In this document: positions 1 through 10,409 of the stretch, one piece after another
How positions within the stretch are numbered: position 1 is the first letter of the stretch
Layout of the letters: the number at the start of each line of letters is the position of its first letter
From: Areca catechu
Taxonomy: Eukaryota; Streptophyta; Magnoliopsida; Arecales; Arecaceae
NCBI GenBank assembly: GCA_021397845.1
Contig: CM038046.1
Coordinates: forward strand, 62,948,021 to 63,012,020
Reading direction: 5' to 3'
Length of the DNA stretch: 64,000 nucleotides
Notes under the pieces: model-generated
Told to the model about the DNA's origin: nothing
The model's database searches: none
Seen by the model: only the letters and a program-made list of their open reading frames with translations
Translations under genes and position numbers: made by a program

Positions 1-1800
1 GGAACTTTCATTATCAACCAAAATTCTATGTACATCATAGTTTGCAATTATTGCGAAAATCACTACAGGATCATTATGAGGTGTTTGAATGCCTTGTAGT
101 TCTTCATCAGAAAAAATAATACTTCCTCGAAGCCTTTTGGGACTCCGATCATCTTCAAAACATGCATGACAAATCATTCCGACTGATCCATCAATCGGTT
201 GTTGGTTTGGGAGCTTCGTCCCATCAGTGATCATCCTTGGAACTGCTGGCCTTGGCACCGCCACTTCAGTTGGTCGATTTTGATTTTGATGTCAGACATA
301 CCTGCCTAGATAACCTCTCTTGATCAAATCTTCAATTTCATCTCTTAGTTGGATGCATTCTTCCATTGTATGCCCATGATCACGATGATACCGATAGTAT
401 TTGGCTTTATTTCGCATAGCTGGTGGAGCTCTCATTGGCCTTGGTTTCTGAAGAAAATTTTCTTTTTCAATTTCCATCAAAATCTTTTCTCTCGGGAGAG
501 TTAGAGGGGTATAAGCATCAAACCGATTGATGTAGTTCCTGCCAACCAACTTCCTTGGCCTCTGACCTTGCCGTTGGATTGATCGGACTCTAGGTGGTCA
601 GAATTCATCTTCCTTGGCATTCTTCTTTCTTGGCAAAAACTTTCTCTCTACTTGTCATCGGTTCAAAGCTTGTTCTTCGGCCTGAGAGTACTTTTGAGCA
701 TGGGTCAGTAATTCAGAATAATTGGTCAAAAATTTCTTATCCAAGGAAAATGTGAATCTAGAAGCTCGTAACCTCTTTTTCATAGCAGACATCGCCACGT
801 ATTCATTAAGATCCAGAATCTCTAACATGGCAGAATTGAACCTCTTAATATTATCTCTCAAAGACTCTCCTTCTGACTGCTGGATAAAAAATAAGCTATC
901 AGAATTCCTGGGCATTTTCCTGCTTATCCTGAAGTGAGAGATGAACAACTTCTCTAGCTGACCGAAAGAATGAATGGTGTTCGGCTGTAGACTTTAATAC
1001 CACATTCTTGCTGATTTCTTTAAGGTCGCAGGGAAGGAAAGATAGTGGAGTGCGTCTGATGCTCCCTAGATCAATAGATGGGCTTTAAAGCTGCCCAAAT
1101 GATCCAAGGGATCAGACAATCCATCGTACAACTCAATTTATGGAACCTTAAAGTGATGTGGAATTCTCTCCTCCATGATCTTCTTGGAAAAAGGAGGCAA
1201 GATGTCATAATTTGGTGTTGTATCCTTTATTTTCCTCTATTTAACAGCCCTGGCAATCTGCATCTCCAGCTTCTTGAATTTTTCATCAAAATCATTTGTT
1301 CTTCTAAGATGTTGAACTTGAGTACTGTTAGGAGTTGATTCTCGAGATGATGTTAAACGAGACCGTGGACGCTTCCCCTTATTCCGCTTCTTGGTGTGAT
1401 GGTGAGATCAGTGATGATGCTTTGAAGGGGACTGTTGACCTGAGAACATTGATAAGATGTGTGTCTTCTTGGACTAAGATGTTTAATTACCTGAAGGGAA
1501 GGTTGCCAACTAGTCCTTGATGCAGCAGGTCACAACGATTCCCTCATAGCAATATCTTGGAGGTTTTGCATCGCTACAGTAAGCTTTTACTTTATCAAAC
1601 ATAGTGTTCAACTTTTCTTGATCCATGTATCCAACAGGAGGAGCTTCCATCCTTCCATCAAGAACAGGATCGTTCTTCTTTGAGAGATGGGGAATGTCCT
1701 CCACAGGTAGATCTCTTTTCCTAGTCTTCACCATGCTTCCTTCCAGATTATTGAAACTCTTTTGCTGAGTTCCCCTACCTGGCATAACAATCTGTTGCAT
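1..1800 (-). pseudogene. Tat-type Ty3/gypsy gag-protease remnant
   Basis: Reading leftward from 1800, the minus strand encodes a gag polyprotein in pieces. Residues from 1800-1510 are the N-terminal part. 948-655 is a Retrotrans_gag domain (SYSELLTHAQKY-type segment, here NYSELLTHAQKYSQAEEQ). 549-292 carries the conserved KYYRYHRDHGHTMEEC segment that follows gag in plant Tat-type elements. After a TGA at 292-294 the same frame stays open to base 1 and reaches the retropepsin start, YDVHRILVDNESS. The family usually has D-x-G-S-S there, so the Gly has become Glu (codon 7-9). Frameshifts separate the gag pieces, so this is a dead copy. The rest of pol lies outside the window. Clade assignment is from motif recognition only. 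Confidence 0.85.
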
Positions 1801-2000
1801 CCAAACAAATTACAACAAGCTTGAATTAAAAGAGAAGAAGGTCGAGCTGATCTGATTTAACTCTCAGTCATCATCTTGCAGGATATGGGTGTTGTGGTAG
1901 CTTCCAAGCTTGTTAATGGAGTCTGGACTAGAATAGATATGATCTGAAGGAAGACTAAGCGAAGAATGGCAAAAGGATCCCCCCCTCATCATGATCAGGG

Positions 2001-2010
2001 ATATTTATAG
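2001..2010 (-). promoter_or_regulatory. TATA box of the Tat-type LTR
   Basis: The minus strand reads CTATAAATAT here, about 200 bp upstream of the gag start and downstream of the minisatellite. This is the expected place for an LTR promoter. It is a motif call only. Confidence 0.55.
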
Positions 2011-2193
2011 GCCACCAACCCAACCGCTTACAGCTGACGTCTAGCTATTAAGCGGTTAATCTAAAATATAGGCACGTGCAGCAAAAGGTCATCCATAGTT
2101 GATCAGCTCCTTTTTCTTATATCAAATGATCTCTGCATTACTTGAAATATTAATAAGCTTTACCTTTCCTAAAGAATCTTATACTTGCTAAGC

Positions 2194-2650
2194 GTTGATC
2201 GGCCTTACGTCTCATGGATATTGATCATATTTGTGCCTATTGGGCATTGATCGACTTTACGTTTCACGGACATTGATCAGCCTTGTGCCTCTTGGGTATT
2301 GATTAAATCTGCGCCTATTGGGCATTGATCGGCTTTATGCCTCACGGACGTTGATCATATTTATGCCTATTGGGCATTAATCAGCTTTATGCCTCATGGG
2401 CATTGATCATACTTGTGCCTGTTGGGCATTGATCAGCTTTACGCCTCATGGGCACTGATTATACTTGTGCCTGTTAGGCATTGATCGGCTTCATGCCTCA
2501 TGGGCATTGATCATACTTGTGCCTGTTGGGCATTGATCAGCTTTACGCCTCACGGACGTTGATCATATTTGTGCCTATTGGGCATTGATCGATTTTATGC
2601 CTCATGGGTGTTGATCAGCCTTATGCTTCTTGGGCGTTGGTCAGCTAGAT
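2194..2650. repeat. 26-bp minisatellite, 17 units plus a partial
   Basis: Seventeen head-to-tail units of exactly 26 bp run from 2194 to 2635 without any length change, followed by a partial unit. The common core is TTGATC, then a variable stretch ending GCCT. Many units alternate between type 1 (core ATTGATCAGCTTTATGCCTC) and type 2 (core ATTGATCATACTTGTGCCTG), so a 52-bp dimer is the higher-order period over much of the array. It lies upstream of the TATA box, inside the presumed U3 of the LTR. Confidence 0.95.
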
Positions 2651-2711
2651 TCAAATCTTCGGTAAGTGAGTATAGACAGACCAAACAGAGTAAACTTGTC
2701 GAATCCCAACA

Positions 2712-4317
2712 AGCATTAAGCTTTAGACTAGCAAGATATGACTTGCAATTCTTCTTCTAGTGTCCTTGCTTGTAGTAGTGATAATAGGTTCTATCAACAG
2801 AGGGCTTCTTTACCTTCTTCCTCTTTTGGATTCTTTTCTTAGGGTTCCACTTTTTCTTTGAATCATTCTTCATTGTCATTTTCTTCTTCCCATCAATTAT
2901 AAGATGAACTTTATCTCCCTTGAAATGGCTCTCGACTATCTTAAGCATGTTAAATAGATCAAGCAATGAAATGTTTAGTTTGTTCATGTGATAGTTCATG
3001 ATAAACTAAAAGAAGAAATCAGAGAGTAATTATAGAATCAAGTCCTGATTGAGCTCTTCATCCATAACAAATTCTAATTGACCTAATCGAGTGATTAAAT
3101 CAACCATCTTTTGAACATAGGCTTGAATGGATGAGCCCTCACTCATTCTCACTCAAACAACTACTTTGATATTTCATATCAGGTAGCCCTACTATGCTCT
3201 TTATATAGCTCCTTAAGATTAAGGAGTATGGACCAAGATTCCATTTCTTCATATTACCTCTGTAATTAATTTCTCATAGAGGCTAACATGATGTAGTCGA
3301 CAATTAAACTATCATTCTACCACATTTTATATATGGCCCTTTCCTCCTCCATAGCATCACCTCCGATCAGATCAAGATTAAGAGAGTCAAGGATATAAGA
3401 GACCTTTTCCTAAGTTAAGATAATTCTCAGGTTCCTTAACCAATCCATATAATTAGAACCAATCAACTTATTATCTCTAAAATACTTTTAAATGCTAAAG
3501 TAGATGACATTAATTCAATCTACATAAAAATAAAGAATTACATATAAGCATACCACTCAAGATGACATACAAAACTAGATAAGGACATATAAATGTAATT
3601 GTATCTCCCACTATTTTATTACGAATATCATAGACCTCACCTATGGTAAGCGAAAAATCTTAACAGGATTTCTTTACTATGGTTGAGATCCCAATTCTTC
3701 ATAAATCCCTGTGTTACACAACAAACATTTATGAATTCAAGAATAGGAAATTCTTATTCCAATTGCAACCTATGAAACTCTCAACATTACTACAGCCTCT
3801 AAGACACTTACAGTCTTGTGTTACACGACAAACTATAATATCCTAGCTTAGTCATATCCTTCATTTTTATATAGTCATGTTTGAATAATGTTGCCCTTAT
3901 GTTATACAACAAAGTAATACCATCAAATATGCTATAAAGCATTAGATAAACCAAGATAAATTTTATATCAATCCTTATAGTAGGTTGTGTTACACAACAA
4001 ACGTACTATAGTTTTTGACATGAATTTGGCTTAGTATGAAAGAAGGTATTTAATAGTATTTTGATCAATTAGCATTTCTAATTCAAGATCTAAATCAATC
4101 GAATTGGACAGGTAAATGGGAGAGAGGTGGGAGGTCCCCCATGCTTGTCTTAGTTACTAAGAATTTGGCCAGGTAAGCAATGGACCTAATTAAAAGCCAT
4201 ATTTTCTTTACCTTCCTAGAACCACTTTCGTAAATACCAATTGATCAAACCCTAAATGGGTTTGCATTATGATTTTATAATAAGAGAGTACAGTTAGTAA
4301 AAAGTATATACTAGAAC
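2712..4317 (-). pseudogene. Ty1/copia gag and leader remnant (relative of element B)
   Basis: This stretch aligns by eye, in order, with 25925-27540 of copia element B. The zinc-knuckle region is encoded around 2757-2830 on the minus strand, but the knuckle is destroyed: three of the invariant positions read Tyr, Tyr and stop (YYHYYKQGH then stop). The stretch 3000-3480 is the rest of gag with many stops. 3480-4317 is the long 5' leader with four spaced palindromes. The fragment ends on the left at the Tat-type LTR and on the right at element A. Its LTRs and pol are missing. Confidence 0.8.
3710..4002. repeat. Four spaced palindromic motifs in copia leader
   Basis: Copies of TTGTGTTACACAACAAAC or close variants lie at 3710-3726, 3815-3833, 3896-3914 and 3984-4002, spaced about 107, 80 and 88 bp. 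Each contains a short inverted repeat (TTGTGT/ACACAA). The same four positions in element B carry a related palindrome. Confidence 0.75.
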
Positions 4318-5771
4318 TGATGCAAGATGATTTATGCATGTAAAGTATTTTTTCATGATTAACTAAGGAGTTAGGGTTTTAGATCCCGAATTTCAAGCCA
4401 AAATTCAAAGTAAAGAATTCTAGGAAATTTATAGGAGTCATGCATGTAGAAATAAACCCTAAAAGTTAGAGAAAATAGGATTACCAAGGTTTAAGAAAAT
4501 CCTGGTAAGGCCGCTCTTCTGCAAGACCACTACTGGGGAGTCAAGGGGGTGTAACCGGCAACGGTTGAAGCACCTGATGAAGATCGTGCACGAAGAGATC
4601 ACTCTCCCTTTCGGATGCGGCCTGGAAAAGCAAGCTTCTGACCCTGCAGATTCTTGGCTTTCTGCTCGGTGATCCGAAGGCTAATCAGAAGGTATCCTCG
4701 GATTCGCAAGAATTGAGGGACATGCAAATTACCATTTGCGGGTTAGAAAATGGTGTAGGGATGAAGGAATAAATCAAAAATAGCAAGGGGAAAAGTGTTT
4801 TGTGTTAGGCAGCCAAGGCTTGGAAGGAGGGCGGCTAGGGTTTTGATGTTGGGGACGGAGGCAAGGCGCAGGAACAAGGAAAAAATAATTCGCACATAGC
4901 TCGCACACAGCACTTACACAGCAAAAAAGAAAACTCAATTTAATTCATTAATTCATCTCCAATTTCATGAGGAGGGGAGGTCTTTATATAGGCTTACAAA
5001 CTTGGGACTTAAGAAAGGGTATACAAGTAATCTCACAGTAAAGGGTATACAAGTAATCTCACAGTAAACCATAACCTATACAAACTCTCTCTCAAGTTCT
5101 CTCCACTTTGACTGAGCCTCTCTCTCTCCCTCTCCTTCTCTTGGTTGACCAAAGGGTGGTGACCCTAAGGGTGGCCAACCAAGGGATGCTAACCCTAAGG
5201 GTTGGTGCCTTCTTGGTTGATCTTGGGCCCTGGGAGGCCCACTTCAATGCTGGGCAGGCTTCAGGTTTTCTTCATCTGTTCTCCTCTCTGGCGGGCTAGA
5301 TCACATGTCCTCCAGGTCTCCCTTGATGGCTTCATGCTCCTAAATGGATCAATAGGGTGGATGACTGGAGTGTTATGCTAATAGGCTTCAAAATGATTTA
5401 AGTCTTCTTCTTTTGTACAGGACTAGATTGGACTCAATAAACTGGACTCATACTTATATAATTTAACTTCAAAATTTACATGACTCAAAACTTGACCTGA
5501 CTTAACTGACTTGACATAATCCAAAATCTAATCTCAAACCCTAATAGTATGGATCAAAACCCAAATACTGGACTCAAATATTGAAAGGACAAAAGCAGGA
5601 CTCAGGGGCCATATAAAGACTCATATGGATTAACCCACAAAACTCAAATGAACTCACTCAAATTAACTAAACCCTAATTACAAATTGGACTCAAATCCTA
5701 AACTCTAATTTGATAACCATAGAGGATTGAGATGCCTCTGCCAAAGTCTGGGACCTCTGATGTCCCCATCA
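4318..5771 (-). repeat. Element A 3' LTR
   Basis: 1454 bp, bounded by TG and CA, followed inward by the ATTCTCCTGGGGTGGGAGG segment that abuts the LTR in all members of this family. A TATA box is visible on the minus strand at 4992-4981 (plus strand TCTTTATATAGG). It carries a 26-bp tandem duplication that the partner LTR lacks. Confidence 0.9.
5015..5066. repeat. 26-bp tandem duplication in element A 3' LTR
   Basis: The 26 bp at 5015-5040 are repeated exactly at 5041-5066. The 5' LTR has a single copy near 9683, so the duplication arose after insertion or was lost on one side. Confidence 0.9.
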
Positions 5772-6250
5772 ATTCTCCTGGGGTGGGAGGAACTTGACCC
5801 TGTCGAGCAAGGGTGACACTGAATCTGGTGTCTCTCTGGAGGGTCTTAGTGAAGGTGCAACAAGTCCTCTCGAGTAACCCACAAAGCATCGGATCATGGT
5901 AGACCTTGCCAACGGACCAGGTGGCGTAGAAAACTGCTATGCCGGGTCAAAGTAGCTTGATCGTCCAGGACATGCTCGATATGTTTTCCTCTCTCAGGCC
6001 AAAATATAGGTGGACACTCAGGGTCAGGCTCACTCTCAATGAATGGGGTAGGTTCAAAGGCCTCACTAGGAATCACTGTCGGTTTCCTAGACTCAATCAG
6101 GTTTGCAGTATTGAAGGTAGAGCTAAAGCCAAACTCTAAGGACAAATCGTGCACATGGGGTCCTACCTTCTCTATCACTTCTAAGGATCCAGCACTGCGA
6201 GCATGAAACTTCTTTTTAAGCCTAGGCCTAACCAAGATAGAATTCCCTAC
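5772..6250 (-). pseudogene. Element A GPY/F and chromodomain
   Basis: The minus strand encodes the integrase C-terminal GPY/F-like module (KKFHARSAGSLEVIEKVGPH, with the usual GPF changed to GSL) and FNTANLIESRKP, then an acidic linker, then a chromodomain start (ERGKHIEHVLDDQATLTR) and RHLVRWQGLP. A stop follows RWQGLP; beyond it the frame resumes with LWVTREDLLHL, the C-terminal helix of the chromodomain. In chromoviruses this module binds methylated histone H3 tails and steers integration. The product here would be truncated. Confidence 0.8.
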
Positions 6251-6473
6251 ATTGAATCCATTGGCTCTTATTCGAGAATTAGCTAGTTTGTTAGATGTTT
6301 CATTACTTAATTACTCTTATGGCTAATATCCTGATGCATATGCTATGTGGTGTTCATTGCAGGTGTGGACAGTTGAACTGGGTTTATGGGCTCCTAATAG
6401 GTGACACAAAGGACTCAAACTAACACCTAATAGACCCGACTATGCATCCCTATCGAAAGAGGTTTATTAGGTC

Positions 6474-7850
6474 TTAACTACAACTTGGGCATGGGGCATG
6501 AGTCATGGTTGATGGGTGACATGCAAATAAGAATTTGCTAGGAACTCCTAATAGATGCCAGAGGGTCTTCCAAAAGTAGGTATCAAATGGGATGGGCTCT
6601 AAGGATTCAAGCAACCTGATAATCTCAACAAAATGTGACCTAATATTCCTAGATACATGAGGTGACTCAAGGAATGGTAGGAAATAGGAAGGGAATTCTG
6701 AGACTGAACTAAAGAGACTGACCTTAATGTATGAACATTGGGTTGTCTCTAAGCAAGAAATGGTCCATGCTATGGAAGGATGGGTCAACAATTTCTAGGA
6801 AGAGGTCTTCAATGGAAACTATGGGAGGGGAATCATCCTGAGGGTACTGAATTAAAGAGATCATGTCCTCAATAAATTCCTTGGGCTCTTAAATTTTAGG
6901 ACTAGGCTCTATAATTAGGCTTTCCTCTAGTAGCTCCTCAGGCATGATTCTAATAGTAGGGTCAGGTTCCTTATGGTTCTCTTTCTCTAACTGTTCTTCC
7001 AAGATGGTTTTGGTTTGGATGTGGTCAGGGTCAGCTACCTCTAGATTGGCTTCTACCTGGGTACCTAGGGGTCAACTAATTCTAGGTCTTCTAGAGATGT
7101 CTCCTCTTCTTCTCCCTAGTACTCATCCACTAAGCTCACATCAGCTTCATACACTTCTACTTTAATGTCATTCTGGTGAACCAGCGGGGTGGTAAGAGGG
7201 GTTTTGGTAGGAGGTATTTGGTTAAGGGAATACTAGCTAGTGACTGGGATTGCTGGGGTGGGTCGACTAAGGGGTATCTAACCAGTATCTAGGTTCTGAC
7301 TATGAGTACTGATCCTAGTGGGTTCAAGTTGACTACGAAGAACGGGACTAGTACTGGGCTCATCTCTAGGGGTACTAATCCTATAGGATTCATGTTGATG
7401 GCCTATTGGTTCATTCTACTCATAGGTGATGGGTTCAGATCTATAGGTCATGGGTCTACTGGGCTTATAGGGTGTGGGTGCATAGGATCTGGATGCATAG
7501 GATCTATGGTCATGGGATATGGAGTCATAGGATCTAGGTTCATAGGTTCTAAGTTCATAGGTTCTGGGTTCATAGGACCTGGTGAGTGTGGGTAAAGGTG
7601 GCTCAGGTTTGGATCTAGTCTGGGTCCTATGGGTTTTCTTTAGGGTTCCTAGCCGAACATCTGCTTGGTCAAATCTATGAGTCAATTAGGCATTCGATTG
7701 GATCATCTAGTAATCCATTTGGTCTAATCGGGTGTTCAATCAGGCCATCTAGTCACTCAAGGTCTTTAGGATATCATCAAGGTTGGATTCCATAGGTTCA
7801 GCTGGTTGTGGAGGTGGTGGATGATATGGAGTTCCTGATCTAGTGCACAT
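6474..7850 (-). pseudogene. Element A gag-like ORF with integrase-core fragment
   Basis: The start codon is at 7850 (minus) and the N-terminus is MCTRSGTPYHPPPP, matching D and E. At least four stops follow in the first 60 codons. The next part is a repetitive Arg/Tyr/Pro segment (RSYEPRTYELRTYEPRSYDS), then an acidic linker, then YFWKTLWHLLGVPSKF at 6791-6474. That last motif belongs to the integrase core between the second Asp and the catalytic Glu. No protease or RT motif is present between them. Confidence 0.7.
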
Positions 7851-9014
7851 GTAAGACTCAAACAAATCGACTACGGGTACCTAGACCTAGAGCCCAAACA
7901 AAACGGGTCGACTCTACTTACACACAACTCAATTGATGCGGGACTAACTAGATGCAAGATGAGAGAAATGATGCAGGTGAATTTGTTCTTTATGATTTTT
8001 AGTTTTTTTAGGATTTAGGATTCCCGAAGACAAACAAAAAGTAGATCTAGGGTTCTACAATAATAAGAAATTCAAGCAAGCAAGTCCCTAAACAGGATAG
8101 GAAGAGGACCCCAGGATTGAGAAACCCCATAGGACTTAGCTCTCGAATCAATATCAACTTAGGAGTTTTAGGATTGCAAACCTTAAAAGCATGAAGCGCC
8201 CGATGCCGAGTTCACTCGCTCTCGCGGATGTAGCCTGGATAATCGAGCCTTCAACTGGCCAAGTAAGAGATTGGATGGTGGGAGGCCCCCCTGCTTAACG
8301 CAGGACCCAATTAAAGAACCACCAATCTTCTTAGGTCGTTTGACACTGTACCTCTAGCCTAGACACCAGCTTCCAGTAATAGGAGATGAATTGGGTGCAC
8401 TAGTCTTCCCACAATGGTTGAACCCGACCTGTTGATGTCCCTAGCTCTCTAGAGCAAATTAGGTCTAATCAATTTTAGTTTGGGTTGGGTTCAGATGCAA
8501 GGATTATGGTTTTGGGCTAAGGAGAGGTGATCAAATCCTTTCCCCATCTGACATAGTAAAAGTGCCCTTAAGGTAAGTTATGTAGATGATGGCACACATA
8601 TGAAATGCAAATTAGGGTTTTGTAGTTTTGGTATCTTCTGATTTTGAATATTTTTTTTTTGTCTTTATATTTGGCAAGAAATAAAATATGCATAAAAGTA
8701 CCTAATATGTAGGAAATATGCAGAAAATTAAAATATGCCAAAATTATGCAAGAAGAACCCTAAACATATTAAAATTTGTCTTGCTAAAAAATAGAGCAGA
8801 TTTGTTCTCAGGTAGTATTCCGACATACAGAAAATTCACAGACTGAAATAAATTATGAAAAAATTCTAAAGAATGTTTTCAATTATAGGGAATCTACAAA
8901 AACAAAAATCAAAAATTTTGAATCTTTCTACGGGCAAAAAATGTAAAAATAACATACCATATATGAGAATTACGGGATACAAACTTTAGCCCTAAACTAT
9001 GCTCTGAAATCGAA
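7851..9014 (-). other. Element A leader with embedded LTR piece and decayed PBS
   Basis: No gene. At 9001-9014 the PBS position reads GCTCTGAAATCG, against GCTCTGATACCA in intact relatives, so the Met-tRNA site is mutated. 8253-9000 is leader shared with D and E. 7934-8252 is a foreign piece that resembles the 3' end of an element-C-type LTR (starts TGATGCGGGACTAA, ends near a GGATGTAGCCTGGATAATCG segment) inserted in the leader without its other end. Confidence 0.65.
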
Positions 9015-10409
9015 TGATGCGGGGTGATTTATGTATGAAAAGTATTTTTCCATGATTAACTAAGGAGTTAGGGTTTTAGCTCCCAAAATTCATACAAAAT
9101 TCAAAGTAAAAAACTCTAGGGAGTTTTTAGGAGTCATGCATGCAGAAATAAACCCTAAAAGTTAGAAAAAATAGGATCACCAAGGTTTAAGAAAATCCTG
9201 GTAAGGCTGCTCTTCTGCAAGACCACTACTGGGGAGTCAAGGGAGTGTACCTGGCAATGGTTGAAGCACCTGATAATGATCGTGCATGAAGAGATCACTC
9301 TCGCTCCCGGATGTGGCCTGGAAAAGCAAGCATCTGACCCTGTGGATTCATGGCTTTCTGCTCGATGATCCAAAGGCTGGTATCCTTGGACTCGCAGGAA
9401 CTGAGGGACCTACAAATCACCATCTACGGGTTAGAAAATTATGTAGGGATGAAGGAGTAAATAAGAAACAGTAAGGGGAAGAGTGTTTTGTGTTGGGCGG
9501 CCAAGGCTTGGAAGGAGGGTGGCTAGGGTTTTGATGTTGGGGATGGAGGCAGGGTGCAGGAACAAGGAGAAAATAATTCGCACACAGCTCACATACAGCA
9601 AAGAGAGGAAACTCAATTTAATTCATCAATTCATCTCCAATTACATGAGGAGGGGAGGCCTACAAACTTGGGGCTTAAGAAAAGGTATACAAGTAAGCTC
9701 ACAGTAGACCCTGACCTATACAAACTCTCCCTCAAGTTCTCTCAACTTTGACTAAGCCTCTCTCTCTCCCTCTCCTTCTCTTGGTCAGCCAAAGGGTGGT
9801 GACCCTAAGGGTGGCTGACCAAGGGGTGGTAACCCTAAGGGTTGGTGCCTTCTTGGTTGGTCTTGGACCCTAGGAGGCCCACTTCAATGCTGGGCAGGCT
9901 TCAGGGCTTCTTCAGTTGTTCTCCTCTCTGGCGGGCTGGATCACATGTCCTCTTGGTCTCCCTTGATGGCTTCATGCTCTTAAATGGATCAACTAGGTGG
10001 ATGACTAAAGTGTTATGCTGACAGGCTTCAAAATGATTTGAGTCTTCTAATTTTTTACAGGACTAGATTAGACTCAATAGACTGGACCACACTTACATAA
10101 TTTAACTTCAAAATTTACATGACTTAAAACTTGACCTAACTTAACTGACTTGACATAACCAAAAATTGATCTCAAACCCTAATAGTACGGATCAAAATCC
10201 AAATACAGGACTTAAATATTGAAAGGCCCAAAACAGGACTCAGAGGCCATACAAAGACTCATATGGACTAACCCACAAAACTCAAATGAACTCACTCAAA
10301 TTAACTAAACCCTAATTACAAATTGGACTCAAATCCTAAACTCTAATTTGATAACCATAGAAAATTGAGATGCCTCTGCCAAAGTCTGGGACCTCTGATG
10401 TCCCCATCA
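9015..10409 (-). repeat. Element A 5' LTR, promoter-deleted
   Basis: 1395 bp, TG...CA. It matches 4318-5771 apart from scattered substitutions, the missing tandem copy and a gap of about 11 bp at 9659 that removes the TATA box present in the 3' LTR. As this is the LTR that would drive transcription, the loss is functionally relevant. Confidence 0.88.

Larger units (their letters stand above)
1801..2711 (-). mobile_element. Leader and LTR of the Tat-type element
   Basis: Upstream (higher coordinates) of the gag start there is no coding sequence. Read on the minus strand, an LTR probably begins at 2711 with TGTTGGGATTCG, contains the 26-bp minisatellite in its U3 part and a TATA box at 2010-2001, and ends somewhere between about 1960 and 1830. 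I could not place the U5 end or PBS with certainty. Copia-derived sequence begins right after 2711, which supports that edge. The matching second LTR is outside the window. Confidence 0.55.
4318..10409 (-). mobile_element. Element A: short chromodomain Ty3/gypsy element
   Basis: Two direct repeats starting TGATGC and ending CCCCATCA bound a 3.2-kb interior. On the minus strand the order is 5' LTR (10409-9015), decayed Met-tRNA PBS, leader, gag-like ORF, integrase fragment, GPY/F-chromodomain and 3' LTR (5771-4318). Protease, RT and RNase H are absent. The bases next to the two outer ends (AGAAC on the left, TGAAT on the right) are not a clear target duplication. The left flank is copia leader and the right flank is Athila sequence. 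Confidence 0.85.

Noticed and set aside
2194..2650. CRISPR-like array of short repeats
   Set aside because: The 26-bp units are directly adjacent with no spacers; it is a minisatellite in an LTR.
7302..7595. Gly/Ile-rich plus-strand frame
   Set aside because: Antisense of the RSYEPR repeat in the element A gag-like ORF.
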